Source of the DNA: Gyromitra esculenta | Lineage: Eukaryota; Ascomycota; Pezizomycetes; Pezizales; Discinaceae | DNA: 64,000 nucleotides | Assembly (NCBI GenBank): GCA_038503075.1 | Contig: JBCAML010000017.1 | Span: 434,001-498,000, forward strand | Reading direction: 5' to 3' | In this document: piece by piece, positions 27,801 to 38,243 of the stretch | Position numbering within the stretch: position 1 is the first letter of the stretch | Layout of the letters: each line of letters opens with the position of its first letter | Made by a program: the position numbers and the translations under genes | The notes under the pieces: model-generated | The model's database searches: none | The model's input: the letters and a program-made list of their open reading frames with translations, nothing else | Told to the model about the DNA's origin: nothing

Positions 27801-30772
27801 TACATCCGAGCGTGCTTATACTCCAATGGGAATTCCTCAAATTACCCTCGGGGAACATAGTGCTATCGAATACCCGCCCCAGAGCCCAGCTCAGTCCCAG
27901 TTCGTTGCGGATAAACTTGAGTCGGTACAACAGGAACTTTTCGACTTGAAGGTTGAACACGAAGCGACCATCAACGAATATGATCAGATGTCAGCAAATT
28001 ACGAGGCCGCTCTTCGTGATCTTGCGACTTTCCAAGATCAGCTTGATGAGTTGCGCCACGCAAAGATGGTTCCTTCCCGCGAGACGTCCCCGCCACCATC
28101 GCCAAACCAGCGACCGACTTCTTTTTTAGTAGACGCGAGGATGAGCGATTTGAAAGAAGTAGAAGGAGAGGTACAATCCTCATCCTCGCGCTCGCTATCA
28201 TCGGAGTTGTCATTGGTTGGGGATTCGCACATCTTATCGGAAACGATCTATGAAGAGAGTCCACAGATGCGAATTAGGGAGGATTTGGAGACGCAGAGAA
28301 GAGAGAGCCGATCAAAGGAAGAGGCTTTGGCGAGAGAGCTGGATAGTGTCAGGCTTGAGATGCAGGAAGCTCTACTTGCTCAAGAGCAAGAGCACGATCG
28401 TCTGCATATGCAACTTCGTCAGTCTCTCGATCAGTTGGCGGATATGAGGCACAAGGAACGAGCAAGTGGAGTAATTTCACCTTCTGCTAGCCAACTTATC
28501 CGTAGGAAGTCAAGCCAGAGTCTAGCTATTCTTGACCGTGCCCATCGCTCTTTCACCAACCTTCGAAGGATTGCTGGAGAGCATTTGGAGGACCAACCGG
28601 AGGTTTTGGAGAACTTTGAGCTGAATATGGATGCGGCCTTGCGTGAACTTCAGAGCCGCTCGGATCGTATCCAGGAGCTGGAAATTGATATTATTTCCTT
28701 GAAGAAGGAAATGGACTCTAAGTCTGCTATTATCACTGGGCTTGCTCGTGAGCGATCAAGGTAAGTGCATTGCACTTTTTTTGGGGGGATGGTAAATATT
28801 AACTTTTGTAGTATCCAATCGTCACCAATGGATATCTCTGTTGTTGCCGTCATGGAACGACGGATAGAGGAGGGCGAGGCTGAACTTGCAAAGACTCGTG
28901 AAATCATTGCTACTTATGAAGAGGAACTTTCCCATGCAAAACTTGCCCTTGAAGCACGAGCAGGAGAGTCACAATCGGACGCTGCCTATATCCTTGAGGA
29001 GTTGACTAAAGAACGAACCTTGACCGCGGAACAGGCGCAGAAGATTGCCGAGCTCCAGGACGAAATCGAGCATATCAAGGCTAGTCACGATGCTAAAGTT
29101 GATTCACTGTATGAATCTAAGAATTCTCTTACAAATACTTTAAATCAGCTCGAATCAGAGCTGGAGAAGTCTTTGAAGAGAGCAGACCAGGAAAGATCAC
29201 TTAAAGAGGCTATGGAGCTTGAAAAAGCCTTCCATCAAGAACGTGTTGAATCGCTTCAGAAAACTGTGGCCGAGAACCGAGCCACCATTGATTCTCAGCT
29301 TGCCCGCGTTGCTGAATTGGAGCGAACTCATGCGAATACCCGGCTGCAAATCAGTAACCAGCTAGCAGAGAGCTCCGATGCTTCACAGTCTGATATTCTA
29401 CAACAGCAGAACTTGGCTTCAACGCTGGAGTTGACGATTGCTCAGAATCGTGAAACGATTGAGAATCAACAAGCTCGTCTCGCCACTCTTGAAGCGTCTT
29501 ACCAAGATGCCTTGGATCAACTTGAGGCTCTACGGGAGAGAGAAACTGCGGCTATTAACGCTCTTAAAGAAGCCGAGTCTCGCGTAACTGAAGGGGCGGC
29601 AGCTAATAACGCCAGACATGAGGAGCTCCTAAACTCTGTTCGGAGCGAGCTTGAAGAGAGTAAGGGGACTATCCAGGAACACGTTGCAAATCTTACGGTC
29701 CTTCAAGCGTCCTATGCTGAAGCCAACACCCGCATCGAAGAGCTTGAAAGAGACATGCAAGTTGCTACACAGGAATCAGCTGAGCGTTCTGCAACTATCC
29801 AAGCGTTGGAGAAGGAGGTTGCACAGAGCCAAGAGACGATCAAACGACACGTCGAGACCATCGCTGAACTCCAAGAACTGCAGAGCCTGTCAGATCAACA
29901 GATCGAGACGTTTAAAAGGAAAGAAGCCGAACACGCTAAGTTTGTAGAAGATCTCGAGCAACAACTTACGTTCACCTTCGATCAAAATCAAGAAACGGCC
30001 AAGAAGCTGGCAGACGCCTCGGCGGAGTATGAAAGGTTGCAGCAGGAGAAGCAGACATTGGTTGCAGAAGCTGCGGTTAAGAAGAGTGACTCTCAGCAGC
30101 TTATTGATAGTCTGAACGACGAAGTCTCTAGTCTTCAGGTACGCGGCCGTCTATTGGGTCTGCTATACATGATTCAGTTCCTTTGCTGACCTTTTTTGTT
30201 AGACCAAACTTGCCGAAGTTCAAATGGAATTGCAAGGCCTTGGTGGAGCACGTGCTCAGCGTTCCAACTCAACATCATCGGCGAATAACCTCCGAAAGAG
30301 CACATCCACAACTTCATTACCTTCGCCTCCTCCGGCCATCCCTCTCCCACCCCTACCAAACAGCTTGCCAACTATTCCTGCTGGCCCACAAAGCCCTACC
30401 ACGGTGTCTAGGCGCCCAAGCAAGGATTATGTTGTGGCCCATATGGAAGATCAGGAAGCGCGGATCAAGACGCTTGAGAAGCAGCTGCAGGCCGAGAAAG
30501 CCTTGACTTCAACCTTGGAAGAGGCATTGACAGACTGCGAGAAGACCATGAAGCGACTGACAACAGACCGCGATAGTTTCCAGGTGAAGGCTTCTCTAGT
30601 CCAGCAGGAACTGGATCGTGCGAAGAACGAGTCCCAGACGAGCAGGTACTCCATGCAGGCTGTCGAGGAGGAGCGGCTGGCAAGGCTCAAGGCAGAGCAA
30701 GCCCGAGAGCAGTTAGAGCAGAGGATGCAGGCTTTGTCGAAGAAGAATAAGCGCTCATTTGCTTGTTTCTAA
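24883..30772 (+). CDS. N-terminal-motor kinesin with long coiled-coil tail (kinesin-4-like)
   Basis: Microtubule motor. Seven exons join in phase: 24883-25057, 25345-25668, 25789-25961, 26018-26668, 26722-28760, 28812-30138, 30203-30772; 1,752 residues. A ~58-residue Ser/Pro-rich head precedes the motor. Motor motifs: VAVRVRPPL, P-loop YGQSGAGKSYTMG (~residue 143), VEIYNEQLRDLL, switch I INAKSSRSHAVFSL, switch II FVDLAGSERLKNT (~353), SYRDSKLTRLLQDSLGG, then NTVQYAQRARAIQSKPR at the neck (~440-455). Residues ~460-1730 are nearly all coiled coil, broken by Pro/Ser-rich linkers. The sequence ends in basic KKNKRSFACF. The YAxRARxI neck and the motor position suggest kinesin-4/KIF21-like, but the subfamily needs a tree. 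The first intron is 287 nt, long for this window. The gene converges on PSF3. Confidence 0.9.
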
Positions 30773-31825
30773 CTGGTTGACAAATTAGTTGTTGTAGGTG
30801 TTGGTCATTTGCTTTTGGAGTTTGTTTTCGCTTTCTCAAAAAAAAAGGAATACCCCTTTCTATTCTTGTCTTTATATCAGCCCCTATCTTTTTCGTTTCT
30901 ACATTTTCTGTCGGTTACTTTCCGTTTTCTCGTTCTGGTTCTGTTGTGTTTGGGATCATGGGTGGATGAGAGTGATTTTGATGAATTTCTATTCTTTATT
31001 TTGTTTGTGATTTCTTTTCCCTCTCTCATTGATGCAAAATCTGTCATTGTCTCTGGAAATGTTTACGTTTGTTAGTGAGCGAAGGAAGGAAAAAGAGAGA
31101 AATCGAGGGGGCTGTCCAGACGCGAGCTTCCCCTTACTCCTCTAAATACCTACTTATAGCATATGCATAGTTTACTATTTTTTGTTTTTTTTTATTCTTA
31201 TTACTTACTACTGACTACTCCACGCTTTCCTCGTGGCTTCTTAACTTTTACATCTTATTCTTACAAAACTCAGCTTCACAGCCACATTTTCTCTTCTCTT
31301 CTCTGGTTCCTCGTTTTTATTTTTGTATTACCCTTTCTTTGTTCCATATTCACTCTTAGCTTTTTTTTCTTGTTCGTTTCTTTAGTTAGCGTTGTTCACA
31401 AGGGTTTTTAGTTAAAGGTGTTGGAAATTTCTATTTTTCTCCCGGTTTATTTCATTTTTCGCTTTTTCAGATGGGGTGTTGGTTCGAGGAAAGGGGGGGG
31501 TAGGATTTAAGGGGTGTCGCGCGTTCTTTTGAGATTATGTTCTTTTTTGTATTAAGTGAAATTCCTCAATTGTTACAACCATCACAAATTTACTTCTATT
31601 ACTTACTGCTGCTGCTGCTGCTGGCTGGCTTGATGGCTATTCTGTTTCTTGCTGTGCGTTTATTTATCTCCTCCAGTCCTATTTTGCAAAAAAAATAAAA
31701 AAAATCAATTCAAGTATATTTGGATTGTTTCCACTTCTCTCTAACCGTTTTCAATGATGGATAGGATGTGGGTTGAGAAAAAAACGCCAAGTGAATGCAT
31801 GTGTGTAGGGGAAGTAGATTATATA
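30773..31825. other. T-rich convergent 3' region
   Basis: Shared 3' space of the kinesin (+) and PSF3 (-). It is very T-rich on the plus strand, with (CTG)n near 31610. The open frames here are Phe-rich low-complexity translations and not credible genes. A (GGGT)n run at 31935-31953 lies just inside PSF3 intron 4. Confidence 0.6.
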
Positions 31826-32632
31826 TCATTTCTTGCTAGTATTACGGTCTAACAGGAACTGTTTAATCGCCTTTGCACTCTCGTGTGCTGTTCGGAAGAC
31901 TTCGGTATGTTTAGCAGATATGTTTCTGACGGGGGTGGGTGGGTGGGTGGGTGAGGGGACTCACGATGCCTTTCATTCTCGTCCAGACCCTTGAGGAAGT
32001 CACCGCTTCCAGCCCCAATTGCGCCTGAAGGGTTATGTGCATGATCTGCGATTTCTGCAGCACGCTTCTTGAATGCCTATGGTTTCCATCATTAGCTACG
32101 ACCGAGGAGGGATTGAGAACGGTAATGCTCTACCTCACTCAAGATATCTACTAGCTCATCCTCCTCCTCCTCTAGAAGACCCAGGATCCGCTCGCCGAGA
32201 GAGTAGTAGTGGGATGCTAGACAACGCAAATCGACAGTCCGTGGGTCTGCCTTGAGGGCGTTCTGGATCCGTGGAGAGAGGGCGGTGGGGAGCTCGATAG
32301 ATACAATATTGGTCACTGAGCCGAGCTGCTGGTTTATCCCGAGCATTTCACCGAGCCATAGCGGAAGCTCTACTCGTGTTCCTTGCTTGACCTATGATGG
32401 TGTGAGCGCAGGCCAGGAGGTAGTGCTGGGTACGGACATACGTCGGTGTTTGAGTTTCCTTCCAGATAGCCTAGCCCGGGAACTGTGATCTCGAAGGTGC
32501 AGGGTACTTTCTTTGTTCGGTGGGTGGGGTCAGCTCTGGGCTCCTGGCTACTGTAGAGCGTAGTAAGGTAGGAAACGGGATGCAAGGTACCTGCGCGTCG
32601 GTCAGGATGGCATCGATGTCGTAGTACGACAT
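31826..32632 (-). CDS. PSF3: DNA replication complex GINS protein Psf3
   Basis: Subunit of the GINS tetramer, which with Cdc45 and Mcm2-7 forms the CMG replicative helicase in the nucleus. Five exons join in phase (minus strand): 32591-32632, 32442-32510, 32134-32391, 31965-32076, 31826-31899; 184 residues, the usual Psf3 size. Diagnostic parts: N-terminal MSYYDIDAILTDAQ, then KVPCTFEITVPGLGYLEGN, KQGTRVELPLWLGEML, and C-terminal RTAHESAKAIKQFL. An acidic LLEEEEDELVDIL helix lies in the A-domain. It is divergent from the orphan gene at 33302, sharing about 670 bp of upstream sequence. Start 32632 is the only one giving the conserved MSYYDID N-terminus. Confidence 0.93.
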
Positions 32633-33301
32633 GGCGTTGGTCGTGAGATCTCGAGTCTCTTACACGTGTCGAGGAGACGCGCTGGATCTGGTGGATTCCG
32701 GGGATGTCGAGACGCCAAGGAGATCTACCCCACAGCCTGGGTTCGCCCTGATAAGGTCACGTGTGTGGATATTTCATTGATGCTCTTATCATTGGCACCA
32801 GCTTGGCCACGGGTGACCTTAAGAGGTTCTCAATCTTGTGCCGGCGGCCTTTACTAGCAGTAAGCTTGGGCTAAGGATAGCAAATATGGGCCTGGGTGTG
32901 CTTTGGAGGTTACCTACATATAGTGGGACACGACGATAATGGTTGAACGTGGAAGTTTAATCCACGGTTGGGCTTGACCAGAAGGCACTTCGTTTAGCGC
33001 AAATTTCGATCACGAGATCGCATGTACATACATGTATATTTTCGAGCTTCCTTAGACTGCATGTACCTGTCCTCTTGTTTGATTCCCTTCTCCTGCCTTT
33101 CCACCTGTTACCATCGCTATTACCACCAAGTACATTATTATATCTATCAACCAGTCACCCATATAATATCTTTATCGGACTAATTTCATTTCCACTATCT
33201 AACCGCCAACAAGACAGTCTCACCATATCTGCAAAATAATTCTGCTCCTCAAGCTTCAGCCCATTTAGCTCGATTGTCTGATCATCCGCTCTCAAGCAGT
33301 A
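32633..33301. promoter_or_regulatory. divergent upstream region, PSF3 / orphan SUMO-like gene
   Basis: About 670 bp between two divergent starts. It includes a TACATGTA palindrome (33029) inside a denser CATGTA cluster (CATGTACATACATGTA, 33021-33036, and GCATGTAC near 33060). A CT-rich run (33070-33110) precedes the plus-strand gene. No protein gene is evident. A shared promoter is inferred from layout only. Confidence 0.45.
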
Positions 33302-34036
33302 ATGTATTTCAGAATCCGAGCTGCTGAACCTGGCTCCTCAAAGAAAAGCATCTACACTGTTCAAGGCAAGGACGAAATCAAAGATACCTACCTCCAGGAG
33401 ATCTGGGATGACCAAGACGGGTACGAAATGGTTGAGCTGGAGGCAGAGTACGACAAGGGCAATAAGCGGAACTTCCCAAGAAGCTACGCTGGCATACCGC
33501 TTCTATCAGAACATAGTAGCGTCGTTGAAGTTTTCGATGCAGGTTATAGGTTCACGTTCGAACGCTGGAAGGGCTTAGGACGATGGGGATTTGAATCGTT
33601 TGATCCGAACAACCATGAGAAGGAAACTCGTTATAACGAACTCTTTAATAGGGGCATTGTTTCTATCAAGTCACATACCTTCCACAGATTCGAGCGCATG
33701 CTAAGCTCTCTTGATTATGATCAAGATTTGAAACTGGTTAAGGGTGATCGTGTAGTAACTGCAAGGATTTACTTGAGTTATGATACGAAGAAGTATCAAG
33801 GTGGTGATTATATCGAGTGCTGTGTTTCTCCTAATATGGCGATATTTAACTTTGTAGTGGCTCTTGGCGAGGGGTTTCTTCCGCACAGATTTGGTCTTAC
33901 CCAGATATTGTACGATGGGCCAGGGGGTATGGGGAAACACTTTACTGGGAGAGAAGTTTATAAATCCAATGTTGAAGTGAAGGAGTGGGATCTAGGATTC
34001 GACAACACGGTGTCGCTCCTAGCGTCTGTTAGGTAG
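33302..34036 (+). CDS. orphan protein with C-terminal SUMO-like beta-grasp (predicted)
   Basis: Single-exon, 244 residues; no family recognised for the whole protein. Residues ~150-240 look like a SUMO/Rad60-SLD-type ubiquitin-like fold: beta strands TARIYLSY and DYIECCVSPN, a helix region (MAIFNFVVALGEGF), then QILYDGPGG, which resembles the FLYDGRR strand-turn of SUMO, and a last strand VSLLASV. There is no C-terminal Gly-Gly, so conjugation like SUMO is unlikely; a protein-interaction role is the more reasonable guess. The N-terminal ~140 residues (YTVQGKDEIKDTYLQEIW, RFTFERWKGLGRWGFESFD) are unassigned. The start at 33302 is preceded directly by TAA. A decayed paralogue lies 830 bp downstream and aligns with it from the N-terminal third to the stop, which supports this as a real gene. 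Expression and function unknown. Confidence 0.65.
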   Translation: MYFRIRAAEPGSSKKSIYTVQGKDEIKDTYLQEIWDDQDGYEMVELEAEYDKGNKRNFPRSYAGIPLLSEHSSVVEVFDAGYRFTFERWKGLGRWGFESFDPNNHEKETRYNELFNRGIVSIKSHTFHRFERMLSSLDYDQDLKLVKGDRVVTARIYLSYDTKKYQGGDYIECCVSPNMAIFNFVVALGEGFLPHRFGLTQILYDGPGGMGKHFTGREVYKSNVEVKEWDLGFDNTVSLLASVR

Positions 34037-34213
34037 ACTTGTATGATTTTCTTCGGTAGGTTTAACCCTACAGACTTTCTTCCAGGATTGGGGATGTTTA
34101 AGGGAGTTAGGGTTAAAGGAGACGCGATGATTATGAAGTTCCTATGGGATGTCAACGAGGATCGGTTCAAATTTCGATGGGGAAAACCACCTACTGCAGA
34201 TTTTAAGCTGTAG
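34037..34213 (+). other. in-frame open extension after the orphan gene's stop
   Basis: After the TAG at 34034-34036 the same frame stays open for 58 codons to another TAG (34211-34213), including VKGDAMIMKFLWDVNEDRF and ending PPTADFKL. The paralogue's last codons (WLLPAQ) align with SLLASVR before the TAG, so the TAG is probably the true end. The extension may be chance, 3' UTR or a relic. A 27-nt GTAG...GTAG segment across the stop would keep the frame but is too short to be a normal intron. Confidence 0.3.
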
Positions 34214-34863
34214 GTTATATTAGTATGAGTATTAAAAAAAGCAAATTAATGCTTTCCGTCTCTTGAAATTTCACTCTTCGCTTCCTCTCAAATCAAATAT
34301 TCTCCGACTCTCGATCATATATTATCACCCGCTCTAATTCCCGATCGAAAGCACGAGTAGGTAGACACGAAAGGGGTGAGGTGATTCCTTTCTATTTTTT
34401 TAGTCTGTCAAGCTCTAGCTAGATCTTTGGCTGGGATAAAACTTAAAGAATGAGGGATAACTTCCGAACCTCCAAATCAGATCGCGAGATTCTGCCGTGA
34501 GACCACGATAGGAAACGCTTAGTAGCTCAATATCCAAGTGCTCACCTGCTCAGTTTCCAGTGCCAGCGACATTTTAAACCCCACGGATTGAGAAAAACTC
34601 TTCTCTGGTTATCCACCTGATAGCCTAATGTTGTTGGCACTTCTTATACTATTTCCTTTTACTTTTCGTCTCTCGGTTTTTTCAAATTAACTTTCGACTA
34701 AAATTACTACTGTTGTCATAGCTCCCCTACCGTTTAATAGAAACTTCGCGTCTCTAAATCGCCGGCTTGCCTATCCTCCTTAACTAGGGGCCACAGGCTC
34801 TGTTTCCATTCTTCCAGCAGTAGCCACCTACCTGAGCTTTGATTCATCCACTCACGAGAAGCC

Positions 34864-35702
34864 ATGGATTTCCATTTCCGACTCCGACACGACCCATCAT
34901 TCAACTCAAAGCACAGAATATATAACCGTCCTTACCAGCGGCAACGAAATCGCCGAACCCGCCCTCCAAGACGTCTAGGAGCAAGGATACGAAATCCCCG
35001 AGCAGCTCCACCAAGTCCAGCAAGTCTAAAATCTACACAGCGAGCAACCCCCCTGTTTTTGCATTCTTGCTACCAAAACACGAAGACGACGACGAGATCG
35101 TCAACTCTGATGAAGACACGCGATGCTTCCTCGCCCGTCCAACGAGCACGTTGCGTATGCAGCAACATACATGTAGTGTAAATGTTGCGTTTGTTGATGA
35201 GGGATACGGGTATAAAACTCGATGTATGGGATGGTATAGGACGATGGTCATTTGCACCTACTATGCACCCTGGCATGGATCAGAGAAGGGCGTGGTGGTG
35301 GTGGTGATGGCTGGTGGTACTATAGCCATGAACTTTTTTCGCATCATATGTAGTTCTCACAAGCTCACGGGTCACTGTAATAAGGATGTGCAGGGTGTGA
35401 AGAGGAGCTGCTATTGCACGCTTAAGGTATATTTGCAGTGTGGATTGAATTCACCCAGGCATAGAGCGAGATATGTTGAGTTTTATGTTTCGGGGAACAC
35501 GAAGCTTATGACGGTGTTTGAGTCGCTGTGTGGGCACAGGCTGAGGGATGCGTTTACGCTTACGTAGTTTGTGCGGATTGGGGATGGAGGTATTAGGGAG
35601 AAGACTTATAGTTGGCTGGATTGTAGGAAGAGTAAGGTGAGAGTGAAAGATTTGGGGTGGGTTGTCAAGGATGGGGTTGTGTGGTTGTTGCCGGCGCAGT
35701 AG
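34864..35702 (+). pseudogene. decayed tandem paralogue of the orphan SUMO-like gene
   Basis: Translations in two frames align with the gene at 33302. N-terminal part: TVLTSGNEIAEPALQDV, stop, EQGYEI matches the intact copy's TVQGKDEI...LQEIW..QDGYEM. C-terminal part: KVYLQ, YVEFYVSGNTKLMTVFESLC and LTxFVRIGDGG, then RKSKVRVKD and VVWLLPAQ, aligns without gaps over 32 residues up to the internal stop. TAG at 34976 stands where the intact copy has Trp (TGG) and TAG at 35565 where it has Gln (CAG). A further TAA is near 35027, and a frame change separates the halves. A TACATGTA sits inside it at 35168. Not translatable as one protein. Confidence 0.7.
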
Positions 35703-36191
35703 AGTTGGACATTGTGGTTGATATTGTTTTTAACTGCATGGGGGCTGAGAGTTCTGTTGGGTGTTCAGCAAGACAGTTGGAGGGTATCGTTAAGAAGGGG
35801 TTTATGGTGAATGACTACATGTAGCTACATGTATAAACAGCGGTTTTGCACAGGCGAATCGGTAAGACAGAGAGAACGCAGTCTTAATATGTACTTAGGG
35901 CTACAGCTATCCAGAACTGTATGAAATAAGACAATGCACCAATAAGAGGCAGCGAGTGACAGGCTGTGAGATTGCGTCCACTCGACAGGGCTCGCAGCCC
36001 TAATCCACACACACTGTGACGGTTCTCATGCACTCCATGCTTGGCAGCAACAAAGCCCACGCAAAATTCCCCCCCAACCGCACGTCTAAACTCGCGAGCT
36101 CCAACTTCACGACAATCGACAATCACCCGCCGACAACACCACCAGAGATCCCTTCGTTTTTCCCCACGACAAACCTCTATAACCAGTAATC
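35703..36191. promoter_or_regulatory. upstream region of eS4
   Basis: No gene. Two TACATGTA palindromes lie 2 bp apart (35816-35823 and 35826-35833), about 360 bp before the eS4 start. The last ~150 bp are C-rich and lead into the short eS4 leader. AGCCCTAATCC (35997-36007) resembles a telobox-type site seen before some ribosomal protein genes; that reading is a guess. Confidence 0.4.
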
Positions 36192-37492
36192 ATGGGCCGG
36201 TATGTGACTCTCTTGGATGTGACATTTTGAAGGACTGGTTGACTAACGAAATTGTTGTTCTAGCGGACCGTAAGATACCACTTCACCTCGTTTGCGAACT
36301 TAGTGGGACGGTGGAGGGATTGATTGATGGTGGAAGAGATGCAGATCTTGAAGATGGAAGGAAGGATTGAAGTCGTCGGTTTCGAGCCATGGTTTTGCTT
36401 CGAATATGGGACTTTGTTCGACTTCGAGTCTTCTAGATTCTTCAACACTACCACATCTATCCCGTCCATCGTCCATCTCCACTTTTGATATTCAACAATG
36501 AAAAAACGGAGGCTAACATATCTTGGGGCTGTGCAGTAAGAAGCACACAAAGCGGCTTGCCGCCCCCTCCCACTGGCTCCTTGACAAACTCTCGGGCAAA
36601 TATGCTCCCAGGCCTTCTCCTGGTATGTTTCGCTTCACTCGTTGAAGTAGTCTCCGGACTCGTCTTTACTGACGGGTCTTGTTCGCCAGGTCCTCACAAG
36701 TTGAGGGACTGTCTGCCACTTGTGGTTTTCATTAGGAACAGGCTGAAGTATGCCTTGAACGCCAGGTACCTCTCCCCTTCCCTAACACCCATCCCACAGC
36801 TACTTATGCAAAACACAGGGAAGTCAAGGCGATTGTCATGCAGCGTCTTGTCAAGGTCGACGGCAAGGTCCGCACTGACCCCACCTACCCAGCCGGTTTC
36901 ATGGACGTCATCACGATCGAGAAGACCAGCGAAAACTTCCGTCTTATCTACGACACCAAGGGCCGCTTCACCATCCACCGCATTACCGACACCGAAGCCA
37001 CATACAAGTTGTGCAAAGTCAAGCGCGTACAGCTCGGTGCCAAGGGTATCCCATACCTCGTCACCCACGATGCCCGCACCATCCGCTACCCCGACCCCGC
37101 CATTAAGGTGAACGACACCGTCAAGATTGACATCGAGACTGGCAAGATCGTCGACTTCATCAGGTTCGATACCGGCACTATCGCCATGGTCACTGGTGGT
37201 CGCAACATGGGTCGTGTTGGTGTTATCACTCACCGTGAGCGTCACGACGGTGGTTTCGATATCGTCCACATCAAGGATGCCATTGACAACACTTTCGCTA
37301 CCCGTCTGAGCAACGTTTTCATCATTGGCCAGGACAAGAGCTGGGTGTCGCTGCCGAAGGGCAAGGGTGTTAAGGTGAGAATACTCCTCCCAAACCTCAA
37401 ATTCAGGCTCCGGTACATATACTAACGTCATATTATAGCTCACCATCGCCGAGGAGCGTGATCGTCGTCGGGCTAACGCCATTGCGTCGTAA
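36192..37492 (+). CDS. rps4: 40S ribosomal protein eS4
   Basis: Structural protein of the cytosolic small ribosomal subunit. Six exons join in phase: 36192-36199, 36264-36269, 36537-36622, 36690-36765, 36819-37374, 37439-37492; exactly 261 residues, the standard eS4 length. Spliced start [20 protein letters not shown], then S4-like [20 protein letters not shown], and the central and KOW parts ([39 protein letters not shown]), ending [13 protein letters not shown]. Exon 2 is a 6-nt microexon (CGGACC) supplying parts of Arg3 and Pro5 and all of Gly4. Intron 2 is 267 nt; I saw no clear snoRNA boxes in it. Codon use is strongly C-ending, as expected for a highly expressed gene. Confidence 0.96.
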
Positions 37493-38243
37493 ATTTCGTT
37501 TTTCCCGCTCCCTGTCACTTTCTTGTAACTCTACGGCCTTAAAAAAAAAATTGGGAAAAAACAAATCTGGAGTCGTACAATTTTTCAAAGAAAAAAAGTT
37601 GGCGCTACATACTAGTTTTGTTTTTCTGTTTTGTTTTTTTTGTAGGGGCGAAATTAGGAATTCAAACAAAAAAAAACATTGGAATCTAGGCGTTCGAAAA
37701 TGTGATTTTTATAGGAAGGCATTTTTTTAAACTATTATTTCATGTGTGCCTAGTTTTGCCGTGATTTTGTGGGTTCTCGTGTGTGTGCTGGGGCAAATGT
37801 GAATGTGAGCTGGTTTCGTGATTGTAGGTTGTTTTTATGCTGGTGGTATGGTGTGATGCGTAATGAGGCTGGTGTAGATTAACTGAGGTCTCTTTGGGTT
37901 TTACCAGGAGATTCGACGTGGTAAAGTACTTGCTTAGTTGTACGGACCTTTTATTCGTGGACTACTGTTTGGCAACTAAGACATCCCCCCCAAAACCAGG
38001 CTTGTTCCCATCTCCACCTACCTAGGCTGCTTCAGCGATACGCATATATAGCCTGCTATGTTTCGATGGATTTCTAACGCTGATACTGTGAACTTGTGCT
38101 GAAACACGGCAATTCTTCAAGCACCGATACGATATGAATGATTTTTTTTGGTATGAAAAGGCCTCTAAGATTGCACACATCTAGATCTATCCAGATCTAT
38201 CAGACCGCATAATATTTACACTTAAACACCACCCAAACCCCTC
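37493..38243. other. convergent 3' region of eS4 and uL10m
   Basis: About 750 bp of A- and T-tract-rich sequence between two convergent genes. No coding signal. It should contain the 3' UTRs and poly(A) sites of both. Confidence 0.6.

Noticed and set aside
36270..36536. Possible snoRNA in the long eS4 intron
   Set aside because: No paired C (RUGAUGA) and D (CUGA) boxes with terminal stem could be seen.
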